From assembly GCF_002843305.1 (NCBI RefSeq), contig NZ_PGSG01000038.1, positions 1 through 64,000 on the forward strand: DNA of 64,000 nucleotides, read 5' to 3'. The stretch comes from Streptomyces barkulensis. GTDB taxonomy: Bacteria > Actinomycetota > Actinomycetes > Streptomycetales > Streptomycetaceae. The position numbers were made by a program, and so were the translations under genes. Below, piece by piece: positions 37,947-47,632 of the stretch (the stretch's first letter is position 1; each line of letters opens with the position of its first letter). The notes beneath the pieces were generated by a model, which was given only the letters and a program-made list of their open reading frames with translations, made no database searches and was not told the origin of the DNA.

Positions 37947-39157
37947 TTGCCCTCCCAGTGGGGGTTCTCCCAGATCACGGTGCCGCCCATGCCGAAGCCG
38001 ACGCACATGGTGGTCAGGCCGTAGCGGACGTGCGGCTGCTCCTCGAACTGCCGCGCGAGCTGCGTCATCAGACGCACACCCGAGGAGGCCAGCGGGTGGC
38101 CGAACGCGATGGCGCCGCCGTACTGGTTGACGCGCGGGTCGTCGTCGGCGATGCCGTAGTGGTCCAGCAGGGCCAGCACCTGGACGGCGAAGGCCTCGTT
38201 GATCTCGAACAGGCCGATGTCGCCGATCGACAGACCGGCCTTGGCCAGCGCCTTCTCGGTGGAGGGGATCGGGCCGACGCCCATGACCTCCGGCTCCACA
38301 CCGGCGAAGGCGTAGGAGACCAGGCGCATCTTGACCGGCAGTTCCAGCTCGCGGGCCACGTCCTCGGCGGCGAGCAGGGAGGCGGTGGCGCCGTCGTTGA
38401 GGCCGGCGGCGTTGCCCGCGGTGACCCGGCCGTGCGCGCGGAAGGGGGTCTTCAGGCCCGCGAGCTGCTCCAGGGTGGTGCCCGGGCGCATCGGCTCGTC
38501 GGCGGTGGCCAGGCCCCAGCCGGTTTCCCCCGCCTCCTCGTTGGAGCGGCGCACGGAGATCGGCACCAGGTCGGCCTGGATCCTGCCGTCGGCGTACGCC
38601 TTGGCGGCCTTCTCCTGGCTGCGCACGGCGTACTCGTCGGCGCGCTGCTTGGTGATGTGCGGGTAGCGGTCGTGGAGGTTCTCCGCCGTCATGCCCATGA
38701 ACATGGCGGACTGGTCGACCAGCTTCTCGGAGACGAGGCGCGGGTTGGGGTCCACGCCCTCGCCCATCGGGTGGCGGCCCATGTGCTCGACACCGCCCGC
38801 GACCACGACGTCGTACGCGCCGAAGGCGATCGACCCGGAGGTCGTCGTCACGGCGGTCATGGCGCCGGCGCACATGCGGTCGATGGAGTAGCCGGGCACC
38901 GTCGTCGGCAGCCCGGCCAGGATGCCGGCGGTGCGGCCCAGGGTCAGGCCCTGGTCGCCGATCTGGGTCGTCGCGGCGATGGCGACCTCGTCGATGCGCT
39001 CCGGGGGCAGATCCGGGTTGCGGCGCAGCAGCTCACGGATGCACTTGACGACCAGGTCGTCGGCGCGCGTCTCGTGGTAGATGCCCTTCGGGCCCGCCTT
39101 GCCGAACGGGGTCCGGACGCCGTCGACGAAGACGACGTCCCTAGCGGTACGAGGCAC
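37943..39157 (-). CDS. fadA: Acetyl-CoA acyltransferase (thiolase)
   Basis: A 404-residue thiolase that cleaves 3-ketoacyl-CoA in the last step of beta-oxidation. The active-site Cys lies in DRMCAGAMTAV, the His in AFGHPLASSG and the second Cys in MCVGFGMGG. GTG 39157 follows GGAG. It is first gene of the pair with fadB. Confidence 0.95.
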   Translation of the reverse strand: MPRTARDVVFVDGVRTPFGKAGPKGIYHETRADDLVVKCIRELLRRNPDLPPERIDEVAIAATTQIGDQGLTLGRTAGILAGLPTTVPGYSIDRMCAGAMTAVTTTSGSIAFGAYDVVVAGGVEHMGRHPMGEGVDPNPRLVSEKLVDQSAMFMGMTAENLHDRYPHITKQRADEYAVRSQEKAAKAYADGRIQADLVPISVRRSNEEAGETGWGLATADEPMRPGTTLEQLAGLKTPFRAHGRVTAGNAAGLNDGATASLLAAEDVARELELPVKMRLVSYAFAGVEPEVMGVGPIPSTEKALAKAGLSIGDIGLFEINEAFAVQVLALLDHYGIADDDPRVNQYGGAIAFGHPLASSGVRLMTQLARQFEEQPHVRYGLTTMCVGFGMGGTVIWENPHWEGK

Positions 39158-39393
39158 GTTGGCTCTCCTCCAGGGGTGCGGTGGTACGCCGTACGGCGCG
39201 CTTCCCGGAGCTTATGCTACTTGCCGGTAACCCTCAGGGGGGAAGCCCCCTTCCGAGGGAGTCGCACGTCACACTCCCGTGTGCCCCGGCCGCTCCGCAC
39301 GGCGGCAGGGCATCGGGCCCGCCCCCCGTGAGGGAACGGGCCCGGAAAGCGGTGCGCGGCCGGCCTCGACCGCCGTACGCGGCCGGGGGGACG

Positions 39394-39663
39394 TCAGATG
39401 CCCTGCATTCCCTGGAAGACGACGAAGCCGAGGATCATGCCGACGACCAGGCCCGCGATGGAGACTCCGAGGGCGGTCTTGCCCAGCCGCTCGCCCTTGG
39501 AGGTGGCGATGGCGCCGCAGATGATCCCCGCGATGCCGAAGAGCGGCGGGCAGAAGAGGAAGGCGACGCAGCCGAGCACGATGCCGACGATGCTGAGCGT
39601 GTTCGACGGGTTCGGCTGCGGCTGCGGCTGGTACGGCTGGTTCGGGTAGTTCGGATAGGACAT
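39394..39663 (-). CDS. DUF4190 small membrane protein
   Basis: An 89-residue protein: Pro/Gln/Tyr-rich head (YPNQPYQPQPQPNP), then two membrane segments (SIVGIVLGCVAFLFCPPLFG and ALGVSIAGLVVGMILGFVV) separated by the basic TSKGERLGK loop. This is the DUF4190 layout. ATG 39663 has GGGGGG seven bases upstream; an ATG two codons earlier is possible. Function unknown. Confidence 0.8.
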   Translation of the reverse strand: MSYPNYPNQPYQPQPQPNPSNTLSIVGIVLGCVAFLFCPPLFGIAGIICGAIATSKGERLGKTALGVSIAGLVVGMILGFVVFQGMQGI

Positions 39664-39792
39664 TCTCATCCCCCCTGGGTTTGTCAATGCGCGATCACCC
39701 TATGGGGGAACCGCGCGCGAGCGAAAGCCCGGTCCCCCCGCCCGCGGCGGGGGAGGGGGGACCGAAGGGCCGGGGCGTGTTCCGGGCGGCCC

Positions 39793-39870
39793 GTCAGACC
39801 TCGGAGTCAGACCTCGGAGTCAGACCTCGGAGCCAGATCTCGGAGCCAGATCTCGGAGTCAGGCCTCGGA
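39793..39870. repeat. Six 13-bp tandem repeats at the end of rnd
   Basis: Unit GTCAGACCTCGGA, copies 1-3 identical and 4-6 with one to two changes. The sixth copy supplies the RNase D stop codon; the others lie beyond it. No spacers, so not CRISPR. Confidence 0.9.
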
Positions 39871-41130
39871 CGGGGCGGCCGACAGGGCGGCCGTCAGCAG
39901 CGGCGCCGTCTGCTCGACCTGCCACTGCCGGGCGCCGAGGTCGCTCAGCGCCTGCGCGACCGCGGACTCGGACGCCTCGCCCGGGGGCTCCCAGCACAGC
40001 CGCCGCACCGTGTCGGGGGTGAGCAGGTTCTCCTGGGGCAGGTTCAGCTCCTCCGCGCGCGCCGTCACCGCCGCCCGCGCCGCGGTCAGCCGGGCCGCGG
40101 CGGCCGGGTCCTTGTCGGCCCAGGCGCGCGGGGGCGGCGGTCCGGCCGGCGTCAGGGCCGGCTGCGGCAGCTCCGCATCGGGCAGGGCGCGGGCGCGCTC
40201 GACCGCGGCCAGCCACTGCTCGAGCTGCCTGCGCCCCATCCGGTGCCCGTACCCCGGCAGCGCGGCCAGCGCCTGCACGGTGGCGGGCATCGCCAGCGCG
40301 GCCTCCACGATGGCCGCGTCGGTGAGCACCTTGCCCGGCGAGACGTCGCGGCGCCGCGCCACCTGGTCGCGGGCCGTCCACAGCTCCCGAACGGCCGCCA
40401 TCTGCCGCCGCCTGCGCACCTTGTGCATGCCCGAGGTGCGGCGCCAGGGGTCCTTGCGGGGGGCGGCCGGCGGGGCCGCCGCTATGGCGGCGAACTCCTG
40501 GCGCGCCCACTCCAGCTTGCCCTGGCGCTCCAGCTCCTCCTCCAGGGCGTCGCGCAGGTCGACCAGCAGCTCCACGTCCAGCGCCGCGTACCGCAGCCAG
40601 GGCTCGGGCAGCGGGCGGGTGGACCAGTCCACGGCGGAGTGGCCCTTCTCCAGGGAGTAGCCCAGGACGTTCTCGACCATCGCGCCGAGGCCGACGCGGG
40701 CGAAGCCCGCGAGCCGTCCGGCCAGCTCGGTGTCGAACAGCCGCGCGGGACGCATGCCCGTCTCGCGCAGGCAGGGCAGATCCTGGGTGGCGGCGTGCAG
40801 CACCCACTCGGCGTCCGCGATCGCCTCGCCGAGGGCGGTCAGATCAGGGCAGCCGACCGGGTCGACCAGTGCGGTCCCCGCGCCCGCGCGGCGCAGCTGG
40901 ACGAGATAGGCGCTCTGCCCGTATCGGTATCCGGACGCCCGCTCGGCGTCGACGGCCACGGGGCCGCGCCCCGCGGCGAAGGCCTCCACGACCTCGGCGA
41001 GCGCCTCGGGCGCGGCGGTCACGGGCGGGATGCCCTCACGCGGTTCCAGCAAGGGGACCGGCGCCGGACCTTCCTCCCGTACGGGAGGCCGAGCTGCGTT
41101 GCTTATGGAGGTCTCTTGGGCGTCGGTCAC
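39859..41130 (-). CDS. rnd: Ribonuclease D family 3'-5' exonuclease
   Basis: A 423-residue DEDDy exonuclease with HRDC domains, expected to trim tRNA and other stable RNA 3' ends. DxE is in VAVDAERASG, the second Asp in VLHAATQDLPCL, and YxxxD in RYAALDVELL. The first HRDC domain lies near 225-300 (RRRQMAAVRELWTARDQVA; SPGKVLTDAAIVEAA) and a C-terminal helical part follows. The start is GTG 41130. The end of the gene is inside a 13-bp tandem repeat, so the C-terminus could vary between strains. Confidence 0.9.
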   Translation of the reverse strand: MTDAQETSISNAARPPVREEGPAPVPLLEPREGIPPVTAAPEALAEVVEAFAAGRGPVAVDAERASGYRYGQSAYLVQLRRAGAGTALVDPVGCPDLTALGEAIADAEWVLHAATQDLPCLRETGMRPARLFDTELAGRLAGFARVGLGAMVENVLGYSLEKGHSAVDWSTRPLPEPWLRYAALDVELLVDLRDALEEELERQGKLEWARQEFAAIAAAPPAAPRKDPWRRTSGMHKVRRRRQMAAVRELWTARDQVARRRDVSPGKVLTDAAIVEAALAMPATVQALAALPGYGHRMGRRQLEQWLAAVERARALPDAELPQPALTPAGPPPPRAWADKDPAAAARLTAARAAVTARAEELNLPQENLLTPDTVRRLCWEPPGEASESAVAQALSDLGARQWQVEQTAPLLTAALSAAPSEA

Positions 41131-41198
41131 GCGACAAGGGTATCCATGCGCACGTGGTGTGCGGCGTCCGCCGACGGAACGTCACGCCGGGGGACGCC

Positions 41199-41234
41199 GC
41201 ACACCCGCCCGCACACCCGCCCGCACACCCGCCC
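41199..41234. repeat. Three 12-bp tandem repeats (GCACACCCGCCC)
   Basis: Exact units in the gap between rnd and whiI, directly abutting a hairpin. Confidence 0.8.
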
Positions 41235-41262
41235 GCCCGGCCGGGGAGCCGGCCGGGCGGGC
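41231..41262. terminator. Hairpin terminator downstream of whiI
   Basis: A perfect 14-bp G/C stem (41231-41244 / 41249-41262) with a GGAG loop, about 85 bp past the whiI stop. Confidence 0.7.
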
Positions 41263-41346
41263 GGGTGGTGTCGGGGCGGTACGGGGGTCGTGGGGGCGGG
41301 GGAGTGGGGGAGTGAGTGGAGTGAGGGGAGCGTCGGGGGAACGGGG

Positions 41347-42009
41347 TCAGTGGATGATGCCGGTGCGCAGGGCGACCGCGACCATGCCCGCGCGGTCGCC
41401 GGTGCCCAGCTTGCGGGCGATCCGGGCGAGGTGGCTCTTGACGGTCAGGGCCGACAGGCCCATGGAGACGCCGATCGCCTTGTTGGACTGGCCCTCCGCC
41501 ACCAGCCGCAGCACCTCGATCTCCCGGCCGGAGAGCTCGCGGTAGCCACCGGAGTGGCCGGGAGCGCCCGGCGGGCGGCGGTGCATACGGGCGGCGGCGG
41601 CGCCGATGGGTGCGGTGCCGGGACGCCCGGGGTGGCCGGGGCCGCCGCGGGTGCCGGTGACGACATAGCCCTTGACGCCGCCCGCGAGGGCGTTGCGCAC
41701 GGCGCCGATGTCGTCGGCGGCGGAGAGGGCGAGGCCGTTGGGCCAGCCCGCCGCCCGGGTCTCGGACAGCAGGGTCAGGCCGGAGCCGTCGGGCAGGTGG
41801 ACCTCGGCTACGCAGATGTCGCGCGGATTGGCGACACGGGGGCGGGCCTCCGCGATCGAAGACGCCTCGATCACGTCCCGGACACCGAGCGCCCACAGGT
41901 GGCGGGTGACGGTGGAACGGACCCGGGGGTCGGCGACGACGACCATGGCCGTCGGCTTGTTCGGGCGGTAGGCGACCAGGCTTGTGGGGTGCTCAAGAAG
42001 AACGGACAC
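41347..42009 (-). CDS. whiI: WhiI: atypical response regulator for sporulation
   Basis: A 220-residue orphan response regulator needed for aerial-hypha septation and spore maturation. The receiver (about 20-125) is degenerate: the phosphorylation site reads CVAE69VHLPDGSG, with Glu for Asp, and the acidic pair is reduced to AD. The LuxR-type HTH is intact at about 155-220 (LSGREIEVLRLVAEGQSNKAIG). The Glu could mimic a constitutive phospho-state. GTG 42009 has AGGAGG five bases upstream. Identity rests on the receiver defects, length, position before DUF3000/hemE and the sigma-WhiG promoter upstream. Confidence 0.85.
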   Translation of the reverse strand: MSVLLEHPTSLVAYRPNKPTAMVVVADPRVRSTVTRHLWALGVRDVIEASSIAEARPRVANPRDICVAEVHLPDGSGLTLLSETRAAGWPNGLALSAADDIGAVRNALAGGVKGYVVTGTRGGPGHPGRPGTAPIGAAAARMHRRPPGAPGHSGGYRELSGREIEVLRLVAEGQSNKAIGVSMGLSALTVKSHLARIARKLGTGDRAGMVAVALRTGIIH

Positions 42010-42094
42010 CGGGCCTCCTGGGGAGTGGAGAGCGGACGGAAGCCGACTATGGGGGAAGTCGGGATGGGATGAGCCCCGTGAGGGGTCACAGAAT

Positions 42095-42122
42095 CCTTCG
42101 GCACTCCGCCGGTCCGTCTTTA
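42095..42122 (-). promoter_or_regulatory. Sigma-WhiG promoter of whiI
   Basis: On the minus strand, TAAAG (42122-42118), exactly 15 bases, then GCCGAAGG (42102-42095). The sigma-WhiG consensus is TAAAG-N15-GCCGATAA. whiI is an established sigma-WhiG target. The start of transcription should be near 42087, leaving a leader of about 78 bases. Confidence 0.75.
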
Positions 42123-42190
42123 GGGAATGATCACGAATGAGTGAGTGAAAAATTCCGGCAAATCGGACAGGGGCTCGATCCGGGGAACCA

Positions 42191-42826
42191 TCAGAGTGGC
42201 TGCGGGCCACGGCGCTGCGGCAGTGGTACGACGGCCGCCCCCTCGCCCCCCTCCGGCGGCAGCCCGGCGCACTGGCACAGCAGATCGCACCAGGCCGCCA
42301 GATGTCCGGCCGCCGCCTCTCCCGGGTCCTCCCGCGGGGTCCACGAGGCGCGGATCTCCAGCTCCGACCGCACCGCCCGGTCCGCCAGCTCCCCGAAGGA
42401 GTGGGAGTCCGCCCGCGTCACCGTGCCGCCCTCCGCGGCGTACCCGGCAGACCGCGCGTCCAGCGCGCCCGTCAGCCACGACCAGCTGACCTCCGGAAGC
42501 AGTGGATCCCCCGCCATCTCCGGCTCCAGCTGGGCACGGGCCAGGGTCACCACACGGAACGAGCCCCGCCACGCCTCCTGCCCCGCGGGATCGTGCAGCA
42601 GCACGAACCGCCCGTCGGCCAGCTCCTCGCCCCCGGCCTCGACCGACGCCTCCACCGCGTGCGCGAACGGCGCCAGCCTCCTGGGCGGCGGCAGCGGGCC
42701 GAGCCGCACCTCCGGGCGCGGCCGCACCCCCGCCAGTGCCGCCACGGCCTGCCGGAAGGCCCGCGGCGCCTCCTCACCGCCGGGACCCGCCGTACCGTCC
42801 GCCTGGTGTGCTCGCGCCGCTGCCAT
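42191..42826 (-). CDS. DUF3000 domain protein
   Basis: A 211-residue actinobacterial protein of unknown function, about normal length. Family strings: [39 protein letters not shown] and [11 protein letters not shown]. The ATG at 42826 is chosen over the much longer open frame. It diverges from hemE with 63 bp between start codons, the usual actinobacterial arrangement. Confidence 0.9.
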   Translation of the reverse strand: MAAARAHQADGTAGPGGEEAPRAFRQAVAALAGVRPRPEVRLGPLPPPRRLAPFAHAVEASVEAGGEELADGRFVLLHDPAGQEAWRGSFRVVTLARAQLEPEMAGDPLLPEVSWSWLTGALDARSAGYAAEGGTVTRADSHSFGELADRAVRSELEIRASWTPREDPGEAAAGHLAAWCDLLCQCAGLPPEGGEGAAVVPLPQRRGPQPL

Positions 42827-42889
42827 GGGCGGCAGCGTAGGCGGAGCGGGTGCTCCGGACGGGTAAGGACACGTGCGAGACTTCTGGTT

Positions 42890-43993
42890 GTGACCGCCGA
42901 CGACCGAACCGCAGCCCAGCCCCCCTCCGCAGCGGGGCCCGCCGCCCCCGCGGCCGCCGACCCCGCAGTCGCCGACTCCGCCTTCCTGCGGGCGTGCCGC
43001 CGCGAGCCCGTGCCGCACACCCCGGTGTGGTTCATGCGGCAGGCCGGACGCTCCCTGCCGGAGTACCGGAAGGTGCGCGAGGGCATCGGGATGCTCGACT
43101 CCTGCATGCGCCCCGATCTCGTCACCGAGATCACCCTCCAGCCCGTCCGCCGCCACGGGGTGGACGCGGCCATCTACTTCAGCGACATCGTCGTGCCCCT
43201 CAAGGCCATCGGCCTCGACCTCGACATCAGGCCGGGGGTGGGCCCCGTCGTCGAGCGGCCCGTCCGCTCCCGCGCCGACCTGGAGCGGCTGCGCCCGCTG
43301 GAGCCGGGCGACGTGGAGTACGTCACCGAGGCCGTCCGGATGCTCACCGCCGAACTGGGCGCCACCCCGCTCATCGGCTTCGCCGGCGCACCCTTCACCC
43401 TCGCCAGCTACCTCGTGGAGGGCGGGCCGTCCCGCAACCACGAGCACACCAAGGCGATGATGTACGGCGACCCGGAGCTGTGGGCCGACCTGCTGGACCG
43501 GCTCGCGGACATCACCACCGCCTTCCTGAAGGTGCAGATCGAGGCGGGCGCGAGCGCCGTCCAGCTCTTCGACTCCTGGGCCGGGGCCCTGGCCCCCGCC
43601 GACTACCGCGCCTCGGTGCTGCCCGCCTCCGCCAAGGTCTTCGACGCCGTCGCCCACTACGGCGTCCCCCGCATCCACTTCGGCGTCGGCACCGGAGAGC
43701 TGCTGGGCGCGATGTCCGAGGCGGGCCCGGACGTCGTCGGCGCGGACTGGAGGGTGCCACTGGACGAGGCCGCCCGCCGGATCGGCCCGGGCAAGGCAGT
43801 CCAGGGCAACCTCGACCCGGCGGTGCTCTTCGCGCCGCGCGAGGCCGTCGAGACCCAGGCGCGGCGCGTGCTGGACGCCGCCCGCGGCCTGCCGGGGCAC
43901 ATCTTCAACCTCGGCCACGGAGTGCTGCCCGACACCGACCCCGAGGCGCTCACCCGCCTGGTGGAGTACGTGCACGAGCGGACCGCGCGCTGA
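42890..43993 (+). CDS. hemE: Uroporphyrinogen decarboxylase
   Basis: A 367-residue enzyme making coproporphyrinogen III from uroporphyrinogen [19 protein letters not shown] holds the two conserved Arg, [12 protein letters not shown] the catalytic Asp, and [14 protein letters not shown] the C-terminal His. GTG 42890 has no Shine-Dalgarno site, so translation may be leaderless. The first 30 residues are Ala/Pro-rich. The product feeds HemG and HemQ encoded just downstream. Confidence 0.95.
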   Translation: MTADDRTAAQPPSAAGPAAPAAADPAVADSAFLRACRREPVPHTPVWFMRQAGRSLPEYRKVREGIGMLDSCMRPDLVTEITLQPVRRHGVDAAIYFSDIVVPLKAIGLDLDIRPGVGPVVERPVRSRADLERLRPLEPGDVEYVTEAVRMLTAELGATPLIGFAGAPFTLASYLVEGGPSRNHEHTKAMMYGDPELWADLLDRLADITTAFLKVQIEAGASAVQLFDSWAGALAPADYRASVLPASAKVFDAVAHYGVPRIHFGVGTGELLGAMSEAGPDVVGADWRVPLDEAARRIGPGKAVQGNLDPAVLFAPREAVETQARRVLDAARGLPGHIFNLGHGVLPDTDPEALTRLVEYVHERTAR

Positions 43994-44013
43994 GGCGGAG
44001 CGGGCTCCCGCGG

Positions 44014-44063
44014 AACGCCGGTGGGCCGGGCCTCCTTCCGGGGAGACCCGGCCCACCGGCGTT
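44014..44063. terminator. Convergent hairpin after hemE
   Basis: A perfect 17-bp stem (44014-44030 / 44047-44063) between the converging hemE and DUF4349 genes, touching the DUF4349 stop at 44067. Confidence 0.8.
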
Positions 44064-44066
44064 CAC

Positions 44067-45221
44067 TCACTCCTTCTCCGGGGCCTTCGGCTCCTCCGCG
44101 CGGCCGCCGTCCTCCCGCACCGCGCCCGCGTCCGGCGCCGCGTCCCGTGCCGGGTCCCGTGCCGCACCCGGCGCCGTCACGGGCTCCGGAACCGTCACCG
44201 GAGGCGGCGGAACGGCGGGCCCGGAGCGCCACGCCGGCGCCCCCTGCGGACGCCGCGGCAGCCAGGGGCGTACCAGCCGCCACACCAGCGCCACCAGCAG
44301 CGCCGCCGCCGCGAAGGGCAGCAGCACGCCCAGGACGACCGTGATCCAGCGGACCGTCGAGACGAAGGCATGCCACCCGCCCGCCAGGGCGTCGAGGAAG
44401 GACGGCGTGTCGTCCTCCCTCCGCTCGGCCGGCTCCGCGTCCGGCTCGCGCAGCACCAGCGTGATCGTGGCCATCCCGGTGCGGCTCTCCAGGGACTTCA
44501 ACCGCGACTGGAGCGCCTCCAGATCCGCCTGCCGACTGCTCAGCTCGGCCTCCAGGGTCACCACGTCGGACAGCGCCCCGGCCTCGTCCATCAGCTTGCG
44601 CACCCGCTCCACGCTGGCCTTCTGCGTCCTGATCCGGCTCTCGACGTCGACCACCTGATCGGTGACGTCCTTGGCCGAGACCTTCCGCTCGACCTGCTTG
44701 CCGAGCCCGGCCAGCTCGTCCAGCACCCCCTGGTACTCCTCGGGCGGGACCCGCAGCGTCATACGGGAGCGGTCGTGCCCCTCGGAGTCGCTGTCGGTGT
44801 CCTCGCCGGCCACATAGCCGCCCGCGGTCTCCACCACCGCGCGGGCCCGGGCCAGCTTCTCCGGCACGTCCTCGGCCGTGACGGTGAGCGAGGCCGTACG
44901 GATGACATGGGTCGCGGCCAGGTCGGGCGCGTCGTCGGCCGCCCTCTCGCCGTCGGCGGCCTCGCGGTCGGCCTGCGAGGCGCCCTGCTCGTAGGCCCCC
45001 GCCTCCTGCCCGGCCTGCTGCCCCGCATCCTGGCGGGCCGCCTCGGGCGCCTCGGGCGCCGCGACGCCCCGGTCCGCCTTGGCGCCGGCGCCGCCGTCGC
45101 CGTCCCCCGCCACGCCGCAGCCGGTGACCGCCAGAGCCGCGGCCAGCAGCAGCGCGGCCGACGCCCCGCGCCGCGCGGGCGCGCCGCCGCCGACCGTGGA
45201 CGTGAATCCGCGTGTGAACAT
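44067..45221 (-). CDS. DUF4349 lipoprotein with coiled coil and membrane anchor
   Basis: A 384-residue envelope protein. The signal peptide ends in a lipobox (LAVTGC, Cys about 29), then an Ala/Gln/Glu linker. The DUF4349 domain (about 95-290) opens with HVIRTASLTVTAEDV, followed by a coiled coil (TDQVVDVESRIRTQKASVERVRK; LSSRQADLEALQSRLK). One membrane segment (about 310-335) and a Pro/Ala-rich tail end the protein. Having a lipid anchor and a C-terminal membrane helix suggests a loop outside the membrane. Function unknown; it lies between hemE and hemG on the other strand. Confidence 0.85.
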   Translation of the reverse strand: MFTRGFTSTVGGGAPARRGASAALLLAAALAVTGCGVAGDGDGGAGAKADRGVAAPEAPEAARQDAGQQAGQEAGAYEQGASQADREAADGERAADDAPDLAATHVIRTASLTVTAEDVPEKLARARAVVETAGGYVAGEDTDSDSEGHDRSRMTLRVPPEEYQGVLDELAGLGKQVERKVSAKDVTDQVVDVESRIRTQKASVERVRKLMDEAGALSDVVTLEAELSSRQADLEALQSRLKSLESRTGMATITLVLREPDAEPAERREDDTPSFLDALAGGWHAFVSTVRWITVVLGVLLPFAAAALLVALVWRLVRPWLPRRPQGAPAWRSGPAVPPPPVTVPEPVTAPGAARDPARDAAPDAGAVREDGGRAEEPKAPEKE

Positions 45222-45421
45222 CAATGCCCCCCAACACATCGGTGGATGTCGGGAGTTGGACGGGCGGGCGCGCGGGCCGGTTGCCGTTCCCCGATAGCGA
45301 AGCGGTCACGTTCGGGACTCGGAAAAGCCACCACTGCCCACCGCCGTACCCGATGCCGCGCCGCTCCCCTCCCGGCCGGGGCGGCGCACGGGATCCGGCG
45401 GCGGTCTGGGAGAGTGGAGCC

Positions 45422-46834
45422 ATGCACGTCATCGTCATCGGCGGCGGCGTCTCCGGGCTCGCCGCCGCCCACCGCCTGCTGGAGGGCGGCGCGCGCGTGA
45501 CCGTCCTGGAGTCCTCCTCCCGCCTCGGCGGCAAGCTGTACGCCGGCCGGATCGCGGACGCCGCCGTCGACCTGGGCGCCGAGTCGATGCTCGCCCGCCG
45601 CCCCGAGGGCCTCGACCTCGCCCGCGCCGCCGGCCTCGGCGACGCCCTCCAGCCGCCCGCCACGGGCACCGCGGCGATCTGGACCCGCGGCGAGATCCGC
45701 CCGATGCCCACCGGCCACGTCATGGGCGTACCCGCCGACCCGGCCGTCCTCGCCGGGATCGTCTCGCCCGACGGCCTGGCCCGCGCCGCCGAGGACGCCG
45801 AACTGCCGCGCACCGAGGTCGGGCAGGACGTGGCCGTCGGCGAGTACGTCGCCGCCCGCCTCGGCCGCGAGGTCGTGGACCGGCTCGTGGAGCCGCTGCT
45901 GGGAGGGGTGTACGCCGGAGACGCCTACCGGATCTCGATGCGCGCCTCCGTACCCGCCCTGTTCGAGGCCGCCCGCAAGGAGCGCTCGCTGCTGGCCGCC
46001 GTACGCGGCGTCCAGGAGCGGGCCGCGGCCGGCCGGCGGGACGGGCCCGTCTTCACGGGCATCGAGGGCGGCATGGGACGGCTGCCCGACGCCGTCGCCG
46101 ACACCTGCCGCGCCGCGGGCGCCGACATCCGCACCGACGCCCCCGTGACCGGGCTGCGCCGCACCGGCGACGGCTGGACGGTCATCGCCGCGGGCCGCCC
46201 GCTGGAGGCGGACGCGGTGGTCCTGGCCGCCCCCGCCCCCGCCGCCGCACGGCTGCTGGCCGGCCACTCCCCGTCCGCCGCGGCCGAGCTGGAGCGGATC
46301 GAGTACGCCTCCATGGCCCTGGTCACCATGGCCTTCCGCCGCCACGACCTGGCCCGCGTGCCCGAGGGCCGGGGCTTCCTCGTCCCCGCCACCGACGGGC
46401 GGGCGATCAAGGCATCCACCTTCTCCACCAACAAGTGGCACTGGAACGCCGCCCAGGACCCCGGCCTGTTCGTCCTGCGCACCTCCCTGGGCCGCCACGG
46501 CGAGGAGGAGGTCCTCGACCGCGACGACGCCGACCTGGTGGAGCTGTCCCTGCGCGATCTGGAGACCGCGATCGGGCTCACCGCCCGCCCCGCCGCCTCC
46601 ACCGTCACCCGCTGGGACGGCGGACTGCCGCAGTACCCCGTCGGCCACCTCGACCGCGTCGCCCGCGTACGCCGCGACCTCGCCAACCTGCCCGGCCTGG
46701 CCGTCTGCGGCGCGGCGTACGACGGGGTCGGCATCCCGGCGTGCATCGCCAGCGCCCGTACCGCCGCCGATGCGGTTCTCCAGCCGGGATCGAGGGCCCG
46801 GCCACCGGCCGCCCCGCGGACAGGGGGAGAATGA
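45422..46834 (+). CDS. hemG: HemG/HemY-type (copro)porphyrinogen oxidase
   Basis: A 470-residue FAD enzyme: [17 protein letters not shown] dinucleotide loop, then [27 protein letters not shown], and a C-terminal FAD segment [18 protein letters not shown]. In actinobacteria the family oxidises coproporphyrinogen III to coproporphyrin III (CgoX activity) in the branch that ends with HemQ. ATG 45422 begins right at the Rossmann strand. Four bases separate its stop from hemQ, so the two are co-transcribed. Confidence 0.93.
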   Translation: MHVIVIGGGVSGLAAAHRLLEGGARVTVLESSSRLGGKLYAGRIADAAVDLGAESMLARRPEGLDLARAAGLGDALQPPATGTAAIWTRGEIRPMPTGHVMGVPADPAVLAGIVSPDGLARAAEDAELPRTEVGQDVAVGEYVAARLGREVVDRLVEPLLGGVYAGDAYRISMRASVPALFEAARKERSLLAAVRGVQERAAAGRRDGPVFTGIEGGMGRLPDAVADTCRAAGADIRTDAPVTGLRRTGDGWTVIAAGRPLEADAVVLAAPAPAAARLLAGHSPSAAAELERIEYASMALVTMAFRRHDLARVPEGRGFLVPATDGRAIKASTFSTNKWHWNAAQDPGLFVLRTSLGRHGEEEVLDRDDADLVELSLRDLETAIGLTARPAASTVTRWDGGLPQYPVGHLDRVARVRRDLANLPGLAVCGAAYDGVGIPACIASARTAADAVLQPGSRARPPAAPRTGGE

Positions 46835-46838
46835 ACCC

Positions 46839-47555
46839 ATGACTGCTGAACCCCGCAAGACGCCCAACGCGGGCAAGAAGGCCAAGGACCTCAACGAGGT
46901 CATCCGCTACACCCTGTGGTCCGTCTTCCGCCTGCGCGAGGCGCTGCCGGAGGACCGCGCCGGCCACGCCGACGAGGTCCGCGAGCTGTTCGACCAGCTC
47001 GCGGCCAAGGACGTCACCGTGCGCGGCACCTACGACGTCTCCGGACTGCGCGCCGACGCCGACGTGATGATCTGGTGGCACGCGGAGACCGCCGACGCGC
47101 TCCAGGAGGCGTACAACCTCTTCCGGCGCACCAAGCTGGGCCGCGCGATGGAGCCGGTGTGGTCCAACATGGCGCTGCACCGCCCCGCCGAGTTCAACCG
47201 CTCGCACGTCCCGGCCTTCCTCGCCGACGAGGAGCCGCGCGCGTACGTGTGCGTCTACCCGTTCGTCCGCTCCTACGACTGGTACGTCCTCCCCGACGAG
47301 GAGCGCCGCGAGATGCTGGCCGAGCACGGGAAGATGGCGCGCGGCTACCCGGACGTGCGGGCCAACACCGTCGCCTCCTTCGCGCTGGGCGACTACGAGT
47401 GGCTGCTGGCCTTCGAGGCCGACGAGCTGCACCGCATCGTCGACCTGATGCGCCACCTGCGCGCCTCCCGCGCCCGCCTCCACGTCCGCGAGGAGGTCCC
47501 CTTCTACACCGGCCGCCGCAAGGACCTGGCCGAGCTGGTGGCGGGGCTGGCGTAG
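46839..47555 (+). CDS. hemQ: HemQ: coproheme decarboxylase (chlorite dismutase-like)
   Basis: A 238-residue chlorite-dismutase-fold protein catalysing the last step of the coproporphyrin-dependent haem pathway, two decarboxylations of coproheme using peroxide. Family strings: [32 protein letters not shown] with the key Tyr region, [12 protein letters not shown] with the proximal His, then [20 protein letters not shown] 46839 is the usual start. It is the last gene before the defence island. Confidence 0.95.
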   Translation: MTAEPRKTPNAGKKAKDLNEVIRYTLWSVFRLREALPEDRAGHADEVRELFDQLAAKDVTVRGTYDVSGLRADADVMIWWHAETADALQEAYNLFRRTKLGRAMEPVWSNMALHRPAEFNRSHVPAFLADEEPRAYVCVYPFVRSYDWYVLPDEERREMLAEHGKMARGYPDVRANTVASFALGDYEWLLAFEADELHRIVDLMRHLRASRARLHVREEVPFYTGRRKDLAELVAGLA

Positions 47556-47584
47556 CCGTCTTCGGCGTGCGTTAGGGCACCTGC

Positions 47585-47628
47585 CCCGCCTCGCGCCCGC
47601 CCCCTCACCGGGCGGGACGCGAGGCGGG
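47585..47628. terminator. Hairpin between hemQ and drmC
   Basis: An approximately 18-bp G/C stem with one bulge (47585-47602 with 47610-47628), between the converging hemQ and drmC genes. It marks the core/island junction. No direct repeat or tRNA is visible there. Confidence 0.7.
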
Positions 47629-47632
47629 ACGG

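Noticed and set aside
39793..39870. CRISPR-like array
   Set aside because: Units are contiguous 13-mers with no spacers, and no cas genes are present.
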